From Variovorax sp. (GTDB lineage Bacteria; Pseudomonadota; Gammaproteobacteria; Burkholderiales; Burkholderiaceae_C), in the NCBI GenBank assembly GCA_017744285.1, contig JAGIBP010000008.1, positions 1-64,000 of the forward strand: a stretch of DNA of 64,000 nt, given 5' to 3'. Below the pieces are notes generated by a model, which made no database searches, was not told the origin of the DNA, and saw only the letters and a list, made by a program, of their open reading frames with translations. The position numbers were made by a program, and so were the translations under genes. The stretch's first letter is position 1. Each line of letters starts with the position of its first letter. Below, piece by piece: positions 52,317 to 60,577 of this stretch.

Positions 52317-53768
52317 TCAGGCCAGCACGTAGCCGGTCTTGACGGTGGTGTAGAACTCCGCGGCATGGCGGCCCTGCTCGCGCGGACCGTAGCTGGAGGC
52401 CTTCCGGCCGCCGAAGGGAACGTGGTAGTCGACGCCGGCCGTGGGCAGGTTGACCATCGTCATCCCGACGCGCGCATGCCGCTTGAAATGCGAGGCCCGC
52501 GCGAGCGAGGTGGTGCAGATGCCCGCGCACAGGCCGAAGCGCGTGTCGTTGGCCAGCGCCAGGGCGTGCTCGTAGTCGTCGGCCCGCAGCACGCAGGCCA
52601 CCGGGCCGAAGATCTCCTCGCGCGCGACGCGGTGCTCGGGCCGCGCGAGGAACAGCGCCGGACTCATGTAGTGGCCGTCGCTCGCGCGCGTCAGGCGCTC
52701 GCCGCCCCAGAGGTGCTCGGCGCCTTCTTCGCGCGCGCTCGCGACGGCGGCGAGGTTCTGCTCGAGCTGCGCGGCATCGACCACCGGGCCGATATCGGTG
52801 CCGCGCTCCAGCGCATGGCCCACCTTGAGCGCCGCGAGGCGATGGCGCAGGCGCACCACGAAGGCGTCATGCACCGGCGCCTCGACGATCAGCCGGCTCG
52901 ACGCCGTGCAGCGCTGCCCGGTCGAGAAGTAGGCGCCCTGCACCGCGCAGTCGACCGCGCGGTCGAGGTCCGCATCGGCGAGCACCACCAGCGGGTTCTT
53001 GCCGCCCATCTCGAGCTGCACCTTCGCGTGCCGCCGCGCGGCGGCCTGCAGGATGCCCTCGCCCGTGGGCACCGAGCCGGTGAAGCTGATCGCGTCGACC
53101 AGCGGGCTGTCGACGATGGCCTGCCCCACTTCGCGGCCGCTGCCCATCACCAGGTTGAACGTGCCCGCCGGCAATGCCGCGCGGCTGATGATCTCGGCCA
53201 GCGCCCAGCCGCAGGCGGGCACCAGTTCGGCCGGCTTGAAGACCACGGTGTTGCCGTAGGCCAGCGCGGGCGCGATCTTCCATGCCGGAATCGCCAGCGG
53301 GAAGTTCCACGGCGCGATGAGGCCCACCACGCCCACCGGCTCACGCGTGATGTCCACCTGCACATCGGGCCGCACCGAAGCCAGCATCTCGCCGCCCGCG
53401 CGCAACGCCTCGCCGGCGAAGAACTTGAAGATGTGCCCGGCGCGCGCGGCCTCGCCCACGGCTTCGGGCAGGGTCTTGCCCTCCTCGCGCGCCAGCAGCA
53501 TGCCGAGCTCCTCGCGGCGCGCGAGCAGTTCGCTGCCGATCTGGTCGAGCACGTCGGCGCGGCGCTGCGGCGTGGTGTGGCTCCAGTGCGGGAAGGCATT
53601 GGCCGCCGCGCGGACCGCGAGGTTGGTCTGGTTGCGATCGGCACGCGCGTACTCGGCCACCACCTCCCGCGTGTCGGAGGGGTTGCGGCGGATGCCGGTG
53701 GTGACGCCGGTTTCCCAGCGGCCGTTGACGAACTGCCGGGCGCGTTGCTGAAGATCGCTGCGTTTCAA
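52317..53768 (-). CDS. aldehyde dehydrogenase (2-oxoglutarate-semialdehyde dehydrogenase type)
   Basis: NAD(P)+-dependent aldehyde dehydrogenase of 483 residues, first gene of the pentose operon. Catalytic Cys287 lies in GQRCTASS, the general base Glu253 in QLEMGGKNP and the conserved Asn155 in APWNFPLAIP. In this context it most likely oxidises 2-oxoglutarate semialdehyde to 2-oxoglutarate, the final step of the non-phosphorylative arabinose pathway. It is divergent from the LysR regulator, with 88 bp between. A 62-base gap separates it from ytfQ. Confidence 0.88.
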   Translation of the reverse strand: MKRSDLQQRARQFVNGRWETGVTTGIRRNPSDTREVVAEYARADRNQTNLAVRAAANAFPHWSHTTPQRRADVLDQIGSELLARREELGMLLAREEGKTLPEAVGEAARAGHIFKFFAGEALRAGGEMLASVRPDVQVDITREPVGVVGLIAPWNFPLAIPAWKIAPALAYGNTVVFKPAELVPACGWALAEIISRAALPAGTFNLVMGSGREVGQAIVDSPLVDAISFTGSVPTGEGILQAAARRHAKVQLEMGGKNPLVVLADADLDRAVDCAVQGAYFSTGQRCTASSRLIVEAPVHDAFVVRLRHRLAALKVGHALERGTDIGPVVDAAQLEQNLAAVASAREEGAEHLWGGERLTRASDGHYMSPALFLARPEHRVAREEIFGPVACVLRADDYEHALALANDTRFGLCAGICTTSLARASHFKRHARVGMTMVNLPTAGVDYHVPFGGRKASSYGPREQGRHAAEFYTTVKTGYVLA

Positions 53769-53801
53769 GGTGCCGCGAGTCTAGGAATCGCCCCGATATC
53801 T

Positions 53802-53824
53802 TTCCAATCAAGATTTGGATGGAA
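53802..53824. promoter_or_regulatory. possible LysR-regulator operator in the divergent promoter region
   Basis: TTCCA (53802-53806) and TGGAA (53820-53824) form an interrupted dyad in the short AT-richer region between the dehydrogenase and the regulator, where a LysR-type protein would be expected to bind. An inner TCCA/TGGA pair is also present. This is suggested by position and symmetry only. Confidence 0.35.
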
Positions 53825-53856
53825 TCGATGCCGGAACCGGCATTCACGTAAACCCC

Positions 53857-54813
53857 ATGACCAACTACACGCACTGGTTCATCCGTGCGCGCCTCAAGAC
53901 GCGCCAGCTGCTGCTGCTCGTGGCCCTCGCGGAAGAAGGCAACATCCACCGCGCGGCGCAGGTGCTGAACATGACCCAGCCGGCGGCCTCGAAGCTCCTG
54001 AAGGACCTGGAGGACGTGCTGCAGGTCTCGCTCTTCGACCGGCTGCCGCGCGGCATGCAACCCACCTGGTACGGCGAGACCATGATCCGCCATGCGCGCA
54101 TCGCGCTCGCCAGCCTGAACCAGGCGCACGACGAACTGATGGCGCTCAAGGCCGGCGGCGCGGGGCAGGTCAACATCGGCGCGATCACCGCGCCCGGCCT
54201 GGTGCTGCTGCCGCCGGCGGTGGCCGCGGTCAAGCGAGAGCATCCCAACCTGCGCGTGTCGCTGGAGATCGAGACCAGCCCCGTGCTGCTCGAGCGGCTG
54301 GAGCAGGGCAAGCTCGACCTGCTGGTCGCGCGGCTCTTCGCCGAACACGACAAGGCCAACCTGCGCTACGAGGCGCTCACCGAGGAGCCGGTCTGCGCGC
54401 TGGTGCGGCCGGGCCATCCCCTGCTCGGCATGACCGGGCTCGGCCTGCGCGACCTCGTCTCGGCGGGCTGGATCGTGCCGCCCGCCGGCAGCGTGCTGCG
54501 CCACCGCTTCGACCTGATGTTCCAGGAGGAAGGGCTCGCGCCGCCGATCAACGTGATCGAGACGGCGGCGCTGCTCTTCATCACGCGCATGCTGCAGCAG
54601 AGCGACATGGTGGCGGTGCTCGCGTCCGACGTGGCGCGCTACTACGCCGCGCACGGCATCGTCGCGCTGCTGCCGGTGGACATGCCCTGCCACATGGATG
54701 CCTTCGGCATCATCACGCGCACCGACCGGCTGCTCTCGCCCGCGGCGAAGGTCATGATGAAGGCGCTGAAGGCCGAGAGCTTCGCGGCCTATGGCAAGCG
54801 CCTGGAAGAATGA
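53857..54813 (+). CDS. gbpR: LysR-family regulator (GbpR-like)
   Basis: A 318-residue transcription factor. The N-terminal winged HTH is at residues about 15-75 (TRQLLLLVALAEEGNIHRAAQVLNMTQPAASKLL in outline), followed by the linker helix and an effector domain. The pattern resembles GbpR, which controls sugar-binding-protein genes in response to arabinose, galactose or fucose. It is divergent from the ten-gene operon, as expected for its regulator. ATG 53857 (MTNYTHWFIRARLKTRQ) is chosen over an earlier start that would reach into the promoter region. Confidence 0.88.
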   Translation: MTNYTHWFIRARLKTRQLLLLVALAEEGNIHRAAQVLNMTQPAASKLLKDLEDVLQVSLFDRLPRGMQPTWYGETMIRHARIALASLNQAHDELMALKAGGAGQVNIGAITAPGLVLLPPAVAAVKREHPNLRVSLEIETSPVLLERLEQGKLDLLVARLFAEHDKANLRYEALTEEPVCALVRPGHPLLGMTGLGLRDLVSAGWIVPPAGSVLRHRFDLMFQEEGLAPPINVIETAALLFITRMLQQSDMVAVLASDVARYYAAHGIVALLPVDMPCHMDAFGIITRTDRLLSPAAKVMMKALKAESFAAYGKRLEE

Positions 54814-54815
54814 AA

Positions 54816-54904
54816 CACCCCCCATGCCGCTTCGCGGCTCCCCCCTCTCTCGCCTTCGGCGGGAGGGGGGCAATCCCAGCGGCCCGGCCAAGCCGGTTCC
54901 GCGG
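54816..54904 (+). repeat. C-rich intergenic repeat, copy C (after gbpR stop codon)
   Basis: The most complete copy. It begins two bases after the gbpR stop with CACCCCCCATGCCGCTTCGC, has a CCCCCTCTCTC / GGGAGGGGGG arm pair around GCCTTCGGC, and ends GGCCAAGCCGGTTCCGCG. The first part matches the sequences at 17102 and 35788 and the second part matches copies A and B, which links all five sites into one family. Confidence 0.8.
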
Positions 54905-54991
54905 GATTCCTGGACTGGGCTGCGCCAGTCTCATGGACTGCGGGCGGCACGAAGCGTATGGGGACTGCTGACACGGAACCAGGAGACACCA

Positions 54992-55891
54992 ATGACCATC
55001 CCCCACGCCCTCGCCGAACCGCGCTGCATCTGGCCCGCCGCCGCCACGCTCGGCGAGGGCACGCTGTGGTCGCAGCGCGAGGCATCGCTCTACTGGGTCG
55101 ACATCCTCGGGCGGCGGCTGCACCGCTTTCATCCGGCGAGCGAGGCGCGCGCGAGCTGGGACTTCGACGAGGAGATCTCCGCCGTCGCCGAACGCGCCCA
55201 CGCACCGGGCCTCATCGTCACGCTGCGCCGCGGCTTCGCGTTGTTCGACCCTTCCGGCCACAGTGCGCCGCAATACCTCCACCGACCCGAACCCGAACCG
55301 GCGACCAACCGCTTCAACGACGGCAAGTGCGATGCACAGGGCCGCTTCTGGGCCGGCACCATGGACTTCGACTGCCAGGCGCCGACCGGCTCGCTCTACC
55401 GCTTCGACGCCGACGGCCGCTGCACGAAGCATGACGAGGGCTTCGCCGTGACCAACGGGCCGACCTGGTCGCCGGACGGACGCACGATGTACTTCAACGA
55501 CACCGTGAAGGGACGCATCCATGCCTACGACGTCGATCCCGGCGCCGGCACGCTCGCGAACAAGCGCGAGTGGCATCGCTTCGCGCGCGGCGACGGCTTC
55601 CCCGACGGCATGACGACCGACGCCGCGGGACGCCTGTGGATCGCGCACTGGGGCGGCGCCTGCGTGAGCTGCCATGACCCGCTCACCGCGCAGGAGCTGA
55701 TGCGCATCGCCCTGCCCGCCAGCCACATCACCGACTGCGCGTTCGGCGGCCCCGGCCTCGGCACGCTCTACATCACCAGCGCGACCAGCGGGCTCACCCC
55801 CGCCCAGCGCGAGGCCGAGCCGCTGGCCGGCGGTCTCTTTGCGGTGCCGCTCGACGTGCAGGGGCTGCCCGCCGCCCTCTTCGCGGGTTGA
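54992..55891 (+). CDS. SMP-30/gluconolactonase-family sugar lactonase
   Basis: A 299-residue six-bladed beta-propeller lactonase that opens an aldonolactone (here probably L-arabinono-1,4-lactone) to the acid. Metal-site motifs are LGEGTLWSQREASLYWVDI (Glu near the N-terminus), RFNDGKCDAQGRFWAGTMD (Asn/Asp) and NGPTWSPDGRTMYFND, plus FPDGMTTDAAGRLWIAHWGG. AGGAG precedes the ATG at 54992. It follows the regulator on the plus strand, after a copy of the repeat, and completes the lactone-to-acid step of the pathway encoded on the other strand. Confidence 0.9.
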   Translation: MTIPHALAEPRCIWPAAATLGEGTLWSQREASLYWVDILGRRLHRFHPASEARASWDFDEEISAVAERAHAPGLIVTLRRGFALFDPSGHSAPQYLHRPEPEPATNRFNDGKCDAQGRFWAGTMDFDCQAPTGSLYRFDADGRCTKHDEGFAVTNGPTWSPDGRTMYFNDTVKGRIHAYDVDPGAGTLANKREWHRFARGDGFPDGMTTDAAGRLWIAHWGGACVSCHDPLTAQELMRIALPASHITDCAFGGPGLGTLYITSATSGLTPAQREAEPLAGGLFAVPLDVQGLPAALFAG

Positions 55892-56049
55892 GTCCGGCAT
55901 CCATTAGTACAAAAACATTCAATTTCAAGTTTTTTTTCAAGGACTACACCAAAGGGCAGGTTGCCATGCCCTCGGAACGCCGTGTTCAATGGCACTCAGC
56001 CTTGGGGAGGCAAAGAACAATCGCCAATGACGGCGCCTGGAGCACAGGA

Positions 56050-56694
56050 ATGAGCGATCCTGCTTTGAGTCCGGCAAAAGAACAGCCCCTCGTGCGTCTC
56101 ATCGATGACGATGTCGCCTTCCGGCGCGCCGTTCGTCGAGTGCTTCAGGCCGCCGGCCACGAGGTGGCGGAATACAGCTCGGTCGGCGCGATGCTGCTCG
56201 AAGGCATCGGGACCGCGCCGGGATGCCTGGTGCTCGACATCCACATGCCCGGCCCCAGCGGCCTCGACTTGCAGGAAATGATCGCCACGCAGCCGGAGCC
56301 GCTGCCGGTGATCTTCGTGACGGCCGAGGCCACGGTGCACGAGACGCTGCGCGCCATGAAGGCCGGGGCGGCCGACTTCCTCTTCAAGCCGGTCGACGGC
56401 GAGACGCTCGTCTCGGTGGTCAACAAGGCGGTGCTGGAAGACGCGGCGCGGCGCAAGTCGCGCAGGCAGCTCAGCGATCTGCAGACCCGCTATGCGCGGC
56501 TCAGCGTGCGCGAGCGGCAGGTCCTCGAAATGGTCGTCAACGGCGCGCTCAACAAGCAGATCAGCGCCGAGCTCGGCGCCGCCGAACGCACGGTCAAGGC
56601 GCACCGCGCGCACGTGATGGCCAAGATGGGCGTGAGCTCGCTGGCCGACCTGGTGCGCGCCGTCGTGCAGCTGAATGTCCCGGCAGGCGCCTGA
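56050..56694 (+). CDS. FixJ-family response regulator (orphan)
   Basis: A 214-residue two-component regulator. The receiver domain has the acidic pair Asp20-Asp21, phosphoacceptor Asp63 (VLDIHMPGPSGLD), Thr91 and Lys113 (FKPVDGE). The C-terminal LuxR-type HTH is LSVRERQVLEMVVNGALNKQISAELG, ending with RTVKAHRAHVMAKMGV. ATG 56050 (MSDPALSPAK) with GGAG upstream is chosen; an in-frame ATG further upstream adds about 54 unconserved residues. No sensor kinase is adjacent. An AT-rich tract at 55903-55940 may hold its promoter. Confidence 0.9.
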   Translation: MSDPALSPAKEQPLVRLIDDDVAFRRAVRRVLQAAGHEVAEYSSVGAMLLEGIGTAPGCLVLDIHMPGPSGLDLQEMIATQPEPLPVIFVTAEATVHETLRAMKAGAADFLFKPVDGETLVSVVNKAVLEDAARRKSRRQLSDLQTRYARLSVRERQVLEMVVNGALNKQISAELGAAERTVKAHRAHVMAKMGVSSLADLVRAVVQLNVPAGA

Positions 56695-56721
56695 AGACGG
56701 CGCGCCGCCGGTCGAAGAGCG

Positions 56722-57678
56722 ATGAGGAGCCGAGCCCTTCGCCGGCCCCTCTGGGTGTGGGGCACCGTCCTGCTGATCCCGCTCGGGGCCGCGGCCACCG
56801 AGGGCGGCATGGGTCGTCCCATCACCGGCCAGCAGGTCAACCCGGACGCCGGCATCGTGCCGCCGACGCCGGGACTCGTCCTGTCGCTCGCCAGCATCTA
56901 CTTCAACGGCGACATCGAGGGCTCGCGACAGGTGTCGGTGGGCCGCGTGATCAGCGCGGGCATGGAAGCCACCGCGGTCTACAACATCGCCAACCTCACC
57001 TACGTGTGGGACACCGGTCCCGGCCGCTGGAACTTCGCCTCGGGCATCGGCCTGCCGGTGCAGTACACCAGGGTCGAGGTCAGCGCCACGAGCAACCTGC
57101 GGCCCGGCCTGTCCAACACCGACAGCGGCACGCAGTTCGCGGACGTCTGGCTCAATCCGATCATCGCGAGCTACCACTTCAGCGAGACGGACCACATGGC
57201 GCTGTCGCTGCCCATCTACGCACCGACGGGCGCCTACAACCCGGACCGGCTGGCGAACGCGGGCCAGAACACGTGGACCTTCTCGCCCACCATCGCCTAC
57301 ACCCGGCTGCTCTCCGGCGGCGGCGAGTTCAGCACGCTGGCGGCGGTGGACTTCTACACGCGGAACGACGATACCGACTACAAGAACGGCGCCGTCTTCC
57401 GCATCGACGCGATGTGGACCGCGACCATCGCACCGCAATGGCGGCTCGGCGTGGTCGGCGGCTGGATCGAGCAGCTCCAGGACGACACCGGACCGACCGC
57501 GGACAAGCTGCACGGCTTCAAGGGCCGCTCAGTGGGGCTTGGGCCGATCGTCACCTGGGCCGGCAAGTTCGGCAACCAGCCCGCGTCCTTCTCGGCGCGC
57601 TGGGTGCACGACGTGGACGCGAAGAACCGGCCCAAGGGCAACGGCGTGGCGGTGAGCCTGACGCTGCCCTTCCTGTAG
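56722..57678 (+). CDS. outer-membrane transporter of the SphA/MetA (phenol-degradation) family
   Basis: A 318-residue beta-barrel protein with signal peptide (WVWGTVLLIPLGAAA). The mature start TEGGMGRPITGQQVNPDAGIVPPTPGLV is the family pattern. It has alternating amphipathic strands, HMALSLPIYAPTGAYNPDRLANAG in the middle, and ends VAVSLTLPFL with an aromatic-hydrophobic terminus. Such proteins are linked to uptake of aromatic or hydrophobic compounds, but no degradation genes are nearby. It starts 27 bases after the response regulator, so it may be co-transcribed. Confidence 0.82.
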   Translation: MRSRALRRPLWVWGTVLLIPLGAAATEGGMGRPITGQQVNPDAGIVPPTPGLVLSLASIYFNGDIEGSRQVSVGRVISAGMEATAVYNIANLTYVWDTGPGRWNFASGIGLPVQYTRVEVSATSNLRPGLSNTDSGTQFADVWLNPIIASYHFSETDHMALSLPIYAPTGAYNPDRLANAGQNTWTFSPTIAYTRLLSGGGEFSTLAAVDFYTRNDDTDYKNGAVFRIDAMWTATIAPQWRLGVVGGWIEQLQDDTGPTADKLHGFKGRSVGLGPIVTWAGKFGNQPASFSARWVHDVDAKNRPKGNGVAVSLTLPFL

Positions 57679-57681
57679 GCC

Positions 57682-58236
57682 CTAGCGTTTCAATCGAAAG
57701 CCGGTGACCAGGTAGGTGAGCCCCAGGGACCCGGCCAGCGCGATCACGAGGTCGCGGCGGCTGTCCTCGGTCGCCAGCCCGAACACCAGCGCGAGGCCGA
57801 AGAGCAGCGTGCACAGGCTCACGATGAAGGCCGGCACGGCGCCGCTGCGGCGGCCGTTGGGCAACTCCCGCTTGCTCATCATGGCGACATAGATCAGGCC
57901 GACCGCGCCCAGGACGATGCAGGCGACGATGACCACGCCGTAGTAAGCCACGGAGCCGAGCACGCGCGACTGGATGCCCGGGTTCGCCAGGCCGAACACG
58001 CCGATCACCAGGCGCACCACCGCGTCGGCGAAGGCGAGCGATGACAGCCAGCGCGCCGTCGGATGCCGCGAGAGCGCGAACCACAGCGCCATCCCGATGA
58101 GTCCGTCGATCACGGCGTAGTAGCCGTTGCGGCCCAGACCCTTCTGCGCCTCGACCGAGATCGGCGCGAACAGCAGGTACAGCGTGAAGAGCAGGCCGAA
58201 GGCGCCCCGAAGCAGCAGGACCATTCGCAGGTTCAT
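57682..58236 (-). CDS. small integral membrane protein, HdeD/DUF308-like
   Basis: A 184-residue protein with about six hydrophobic segments (MVLLLRGAFGLLFTLYLLFA; YYAVIDGLIGMALWFAL; VVIVACIVLGAVGLIYVAMM; FIVSLCTLLFGLALVFGLA; LVIALAGSLGLTYLVTG). The layout resembles the HdeD/DUF308 group of unknown function. AGGAG precedes the start. It is convergent with the outer-membrane gene, three bases apart, and downstream of the gene at 58265. Confidence 0.7.
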   Translation of the reverse strand: MNLRMVLLLRGAFGLLFTLYLLFAPISVEAQKGLGRNGYYAVIDGLIGMALWFALSRHPTARWLSSLAFADAVVRLVIGVFGLANPGIQSRVLGSVAYYGVVIVACIVLGAVGLIYVAMMSKRELPNGRRSGAVPAFIVSLCTLLFGLALVFGLATEDSRRDLVIALAGSLGLTYLVTGFRLKR

Positions 58237-58264
58237 GGGAAGCTCCTGTCGGAGTCGCCGGGCC

Positions 58265-58894
58265 CTACTTGCCCTTGGCCGCGCGGGCCGGCTCGACGGT
58301 CAGCGCCTCGCCCTGGATGAGCGTCGCCTCCACCTGGTCGCCCACCTTCAGCGATGCGAGCAGCTTGGGATCGTCCACCACGAACTTGCGCGTCTCGCGA
58401 ACGCCGCGCAGCGTCACGGTGCGCGACTTGCGATCGATGGCGAAGACGTTGACCACAGCCTGCACCCGGTGCTTGAGCGCCGCCCCGGGACGCTCGCCCG
58501 GCTGCGCCGTGTGCACCTCGATCCAGTCGGTGCGCTGTCGGATGCCGCCGGCGTCCACGGGCCGCAGGCCGACCAGCAGCGCCGCCTCCTGCGTGAGCGT
58601 GACGCGGTCGCCGACCTTGAGCCGGTCGAAGTTCTTCACCGCATCGCTGGCGCGGATCACCACCTCGGGACCGTTCGGGCGCCTGAGCGTGATGTCGCGC
58701 GTCGCGGGATCGATCGCGGTGATGGTGGCCGAGCGCACGCGCACGCCGGCCGCGAGCGCGGCCTCGCCCGGCTCCCTGCCGATGACGACGGCCGCGCCGT
58801 CCGGCGGCGCCGCCCCCGGCTTGTCCTGCGCCCAGGCCGGAACCACGACGGCGGCGCACGCTGCCAACACGAAACCCACGATGCGCTTGTTCAT
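58265..58894 (-). CDS. periplasmic protein of unknown function with repeated beta motifs
   Basis: A 209-residue protein with signal peptide ending VVVPAWAQ and an RBS AAGGAG. Two related segments can be read: ATITAIDPATRDITLRRPNG...LKVGDRVTLTQEAAL and VNVFAIDRKSRTVTLRGVRE...LKVGDQVEATLIQGEAL. This is an internal duplication of an OB- or SH3-like beta unit. No enzymatic motif is visible. It is 28 bases upstream of the membrane-protein gene and probably co-transcribed with it. Confidence 0.75.
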   Translation of the reverse strand: MNKRIVGFVLAACAAVVVPAWAQDKPGAAPPDGAAVVIGREPGEAALAAGVRVRSATITAIDPATRDITLRRPNGPEVVIRASDAVKNFDRLKVGDRVTLTQEAALLVGLRPVDAGGIRQRTDWIEVHTAQPGERPGAALKHRVQAVVNVFAIDRKSRTVTLRGVRETRKFVVDDPKLLASLKVGDQVEATLIQGEALTVEPARAAKGK

Positions 58895-58955
58895 GAGGAA
58901 AGCTCCTTCGGAGGGAATGGATCGAGAGACACGAAACGCTGCGGCCCGCCCCGGC

Positions 58956-59354
58956 TCAGCCGCCCGCCCAGGGCCCGACCACCTGCCAGGCCGGGCCCTT
59001 GGCGTTGTTCTTGTTCCTGCAGAAGATGTACTCGCCGGAGTTCTGCAGCGAACCGTGCCGGTTCTCCACGCGGGCCAGCTTGCAGCCGGGCCGCCCCTTG
59101 GGATCCTTGGCCGGCGTCACGCTGCCGCTGGCCCGCGAGCCGGGGTTCTCCCACGTCGTGGTGACGCCGTCTTCGCCGCTGTCCAGGGCCTTGCTGATGG
59201 TGCGCGTCATGATGTCGACGTCGGCCTTGCTGAACCGGGTGATGGGCGAGTCGCGCATCCCGTTGTAGAAGTCCATCGGCCGCGCAAGCGCCGACGCCGT
59301 GGCCAGCGCCGCCGCGGCGGCCACCAGCAGTTGGATTCCCTCGCTCCTCTTCAT
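58956..59354 (-). CDS. small exported protein, RT0821/Lpp0805-like surface antigen
   Basis: A 132-residue protein with signal peptide (GIQLLVAAAAALATASALA). The C-terminal region TTTWENPGSRASGSVTPAKD, CKLARVENRHGSLQNSGEYIFCRN resembles the 17-kDa antigen/RT0821 domain, in which a W.N...G..G.v pattern and two Cys are conserved. There is no lipobox. It is likely periplasmic and of unknown function; it lies upstream of the duplicated-domain gene on the same strand. Confidence 0.7.
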   Translation of the reverse strand: MKRSEGIQLLVAAAAALATASALARPMDFYNGMRDSPITRFSKADVDIMTRTISKALDSGEDGVTTTWENPGSRASGSVTPAKDPKGRPGCKLARVENRHGSLQNSGEYIFCRNKNNAKGPAWQVVGPWAGG

Positions 59355-59741
59355 TCCTGCCCCCCTTGCTTCGAAGAATGGAATGGATCGGCTACCGCAC
59401 GACCCGATGGGGCCCCAGGGCGGGGCCGGATGAGGTTGTAGCCTGCGCCCGCCACGAAGTCCATGGCCGCGGGGCCACCGGGTCTTCGACCCGCGGCGAC
59501 CGCGCGACATCTCGATCTTCGAACGCACAGCACGCCCTGCAAATCGGCCCGGCGGGCAGACCCCGCTGCCCCTTCGGGCAATGCCCCGACGCCACCCGCC
59601 CGATGCCTTTTGGCAACGCCCGGCCCATCGCGCGGCCACGCGCAAGGCGTGCGGCCGCAATAGTTCACACCGCCGATGACGCAACACGCGGACGGCGCAT
59701 TAGCATGAGCCGCGCAGTCCACAACGAGTCAGGGAGAGCTC
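59355..59741. other. 387-bp region without a convincing gene
   Basis: Between two divergent small exported-protein genes. Open frames here have no ribosome-binding site or family pattern. Must contain the promoters of both flanking genes. The segment near 59660-59700 is slightly less GC-rich, but I see no clear -35/-10 pair. Confidence 0.6.
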
Positions 59742-60155
59742 ATGAAAACGCGTTTCGGCATCGAGTCCGTTCTCGCCGCGGTCGCGGTCGCCGTGCCGTT
59801 GACGGCGAGCGCCGACGCGGCCCTCGTCACTCCCGAGCAACAGGAGGCCGACTTCCGCGTCATCGCCGCGCGCTGCGGCACGCCGGCCTACGAGAAGGCC
59901 TTCTACAACCAGTCGAAAGCGGCCGTCGCGGCAGGGCTGATCTCCAGGAACCGGCCGCCCGCCGAAGTGGAGAAGACCATCACCGCCCTGCGGCGCAGCC
60001 CCTTCGTGCTCGTGGCCGCGTCGGCCGATTGCCCGGCGCAGCTCAAGCAGCTGGCGGAACTGCAGGCCAGCCGCAGCGTGCTCATCAAGTCCTCGCGCGG
60101 TGGCGCCAAGGCGCCGGCCCGGCAGGCCGCACCGCGTCCTCAGAGCGCGCCGTAG
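59742..60155 (+). CDS. small exported protein of unknown function
   Basis: A 137-residue protein with RBS GGGAGAG and a signal peptide ending VPLTASADA. The mature part is EEADFRV-like helical sequence with two Cys (IAARCGTPAYEKAFYNQS; VAASADCPAQLKQL). The tail is Lys/Arg/Pro/Ala-rich (GGAKAPARQAAPRPQ). No family recognised. Its last 16 bases overlap the convergent gene at 60140. Confidence 0.65.
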   Translation: MKTRFGIESVLAAVAVAVPLTASADAALVTPEQQEADFRVIAARCGTPAYEKAFYNQSKAAVAAGLISRNRPPAEVEKTITALRRSPFVLVAASADCPAQLKQLAELQASRSVLIKSSRGGAKAPARQAAPRPQSAP

Positions 60156-60481
60156 ACGCTCTCGTCGCCATACGACGAATTGCGGTCGTGGCGCCTGGAG
60201 GCGCTGCGCAGGCTCAGCACCCAGAGCCTCGCGTGCCGCTGTTCGCGGCTCTCGAATCGTTCGGTGAAGCGGCGGATGCCGGGCCGCTCGATCGCGGCCA
60301 GGGTCATCCAGTCCGTGCCGCCCAGCGACGGCGACTCGCCGCTGCGGTCGACCAGGGCCGGCCGCAGCACCGTCACCCATTCGGTGGGAACGCGGGGGTC
60401 GCGGTCGAGCGTGCGCAAGGCGATCTTGGCGGCCTTGGGGCTGAGCGACTGGATCTTGTGGAGATGGAAATCGAGGTCCAA
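60140..60481 (-). CDS. hypothetical protein with TTG start
   Basis: A 113-residue cytoplasmic protein of unknown function. The start is TTG at 60481, supported by a strong GGAGGG seven bases upstream; no ATG gives a comparable start. The sequence is charged (DRDPRVPTEWVTVLRPALVD; RRFTERFESREQRHARLWVL) with no membrane helix. A perfect 10-bp inverted repeat lies just upstream of the RBS, so the gene may be tightly controlled. Confidence 0.55.
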   Translation of the reverse strand: MDLDFHLHKIQSLSPKAAKIALRTLDRDPRVPTEWVTVLRPALVDRSGESPSLGGTDWMTLAAIERPGIRRFTERFESREQRHARLWVLSLRSASRRHDRNSSYGDESVYGAL

Positions 60482-60495
60482 GAGGTCACCCTCCT

Positions 60496-60527
60496 TTCAG
60501 ACACACGAGGATACATTTGTGTCTGAA
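60496..60527. promoter_or_regulatory. perfect inverted repeat, likely operator
   Basis: TTCAGACACA (60496-60505) and TGTGTCTGAA (60518-60527) are exact complements separated by 12 bases. The dyad covers the region where the promoter of the TTG-start gene should lie and is AT-rich compared with its surroundings. On the transcript it could also form a hairpin next to the ribosome-binding site. Confidence 0.6.
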
Positions 60528-60577
60528 TATTACATGAAGGCGATTCCGGGGGATTTCCCGCAGAGCGCACGCGCGCG

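Noticed and set aside
59392..59663. Several short frames in the 59355-59741 gap
   Set aside because: No ribosome-binding site, composition typical of non-coding GC-rich DNA, and conflicting frames on both strands.
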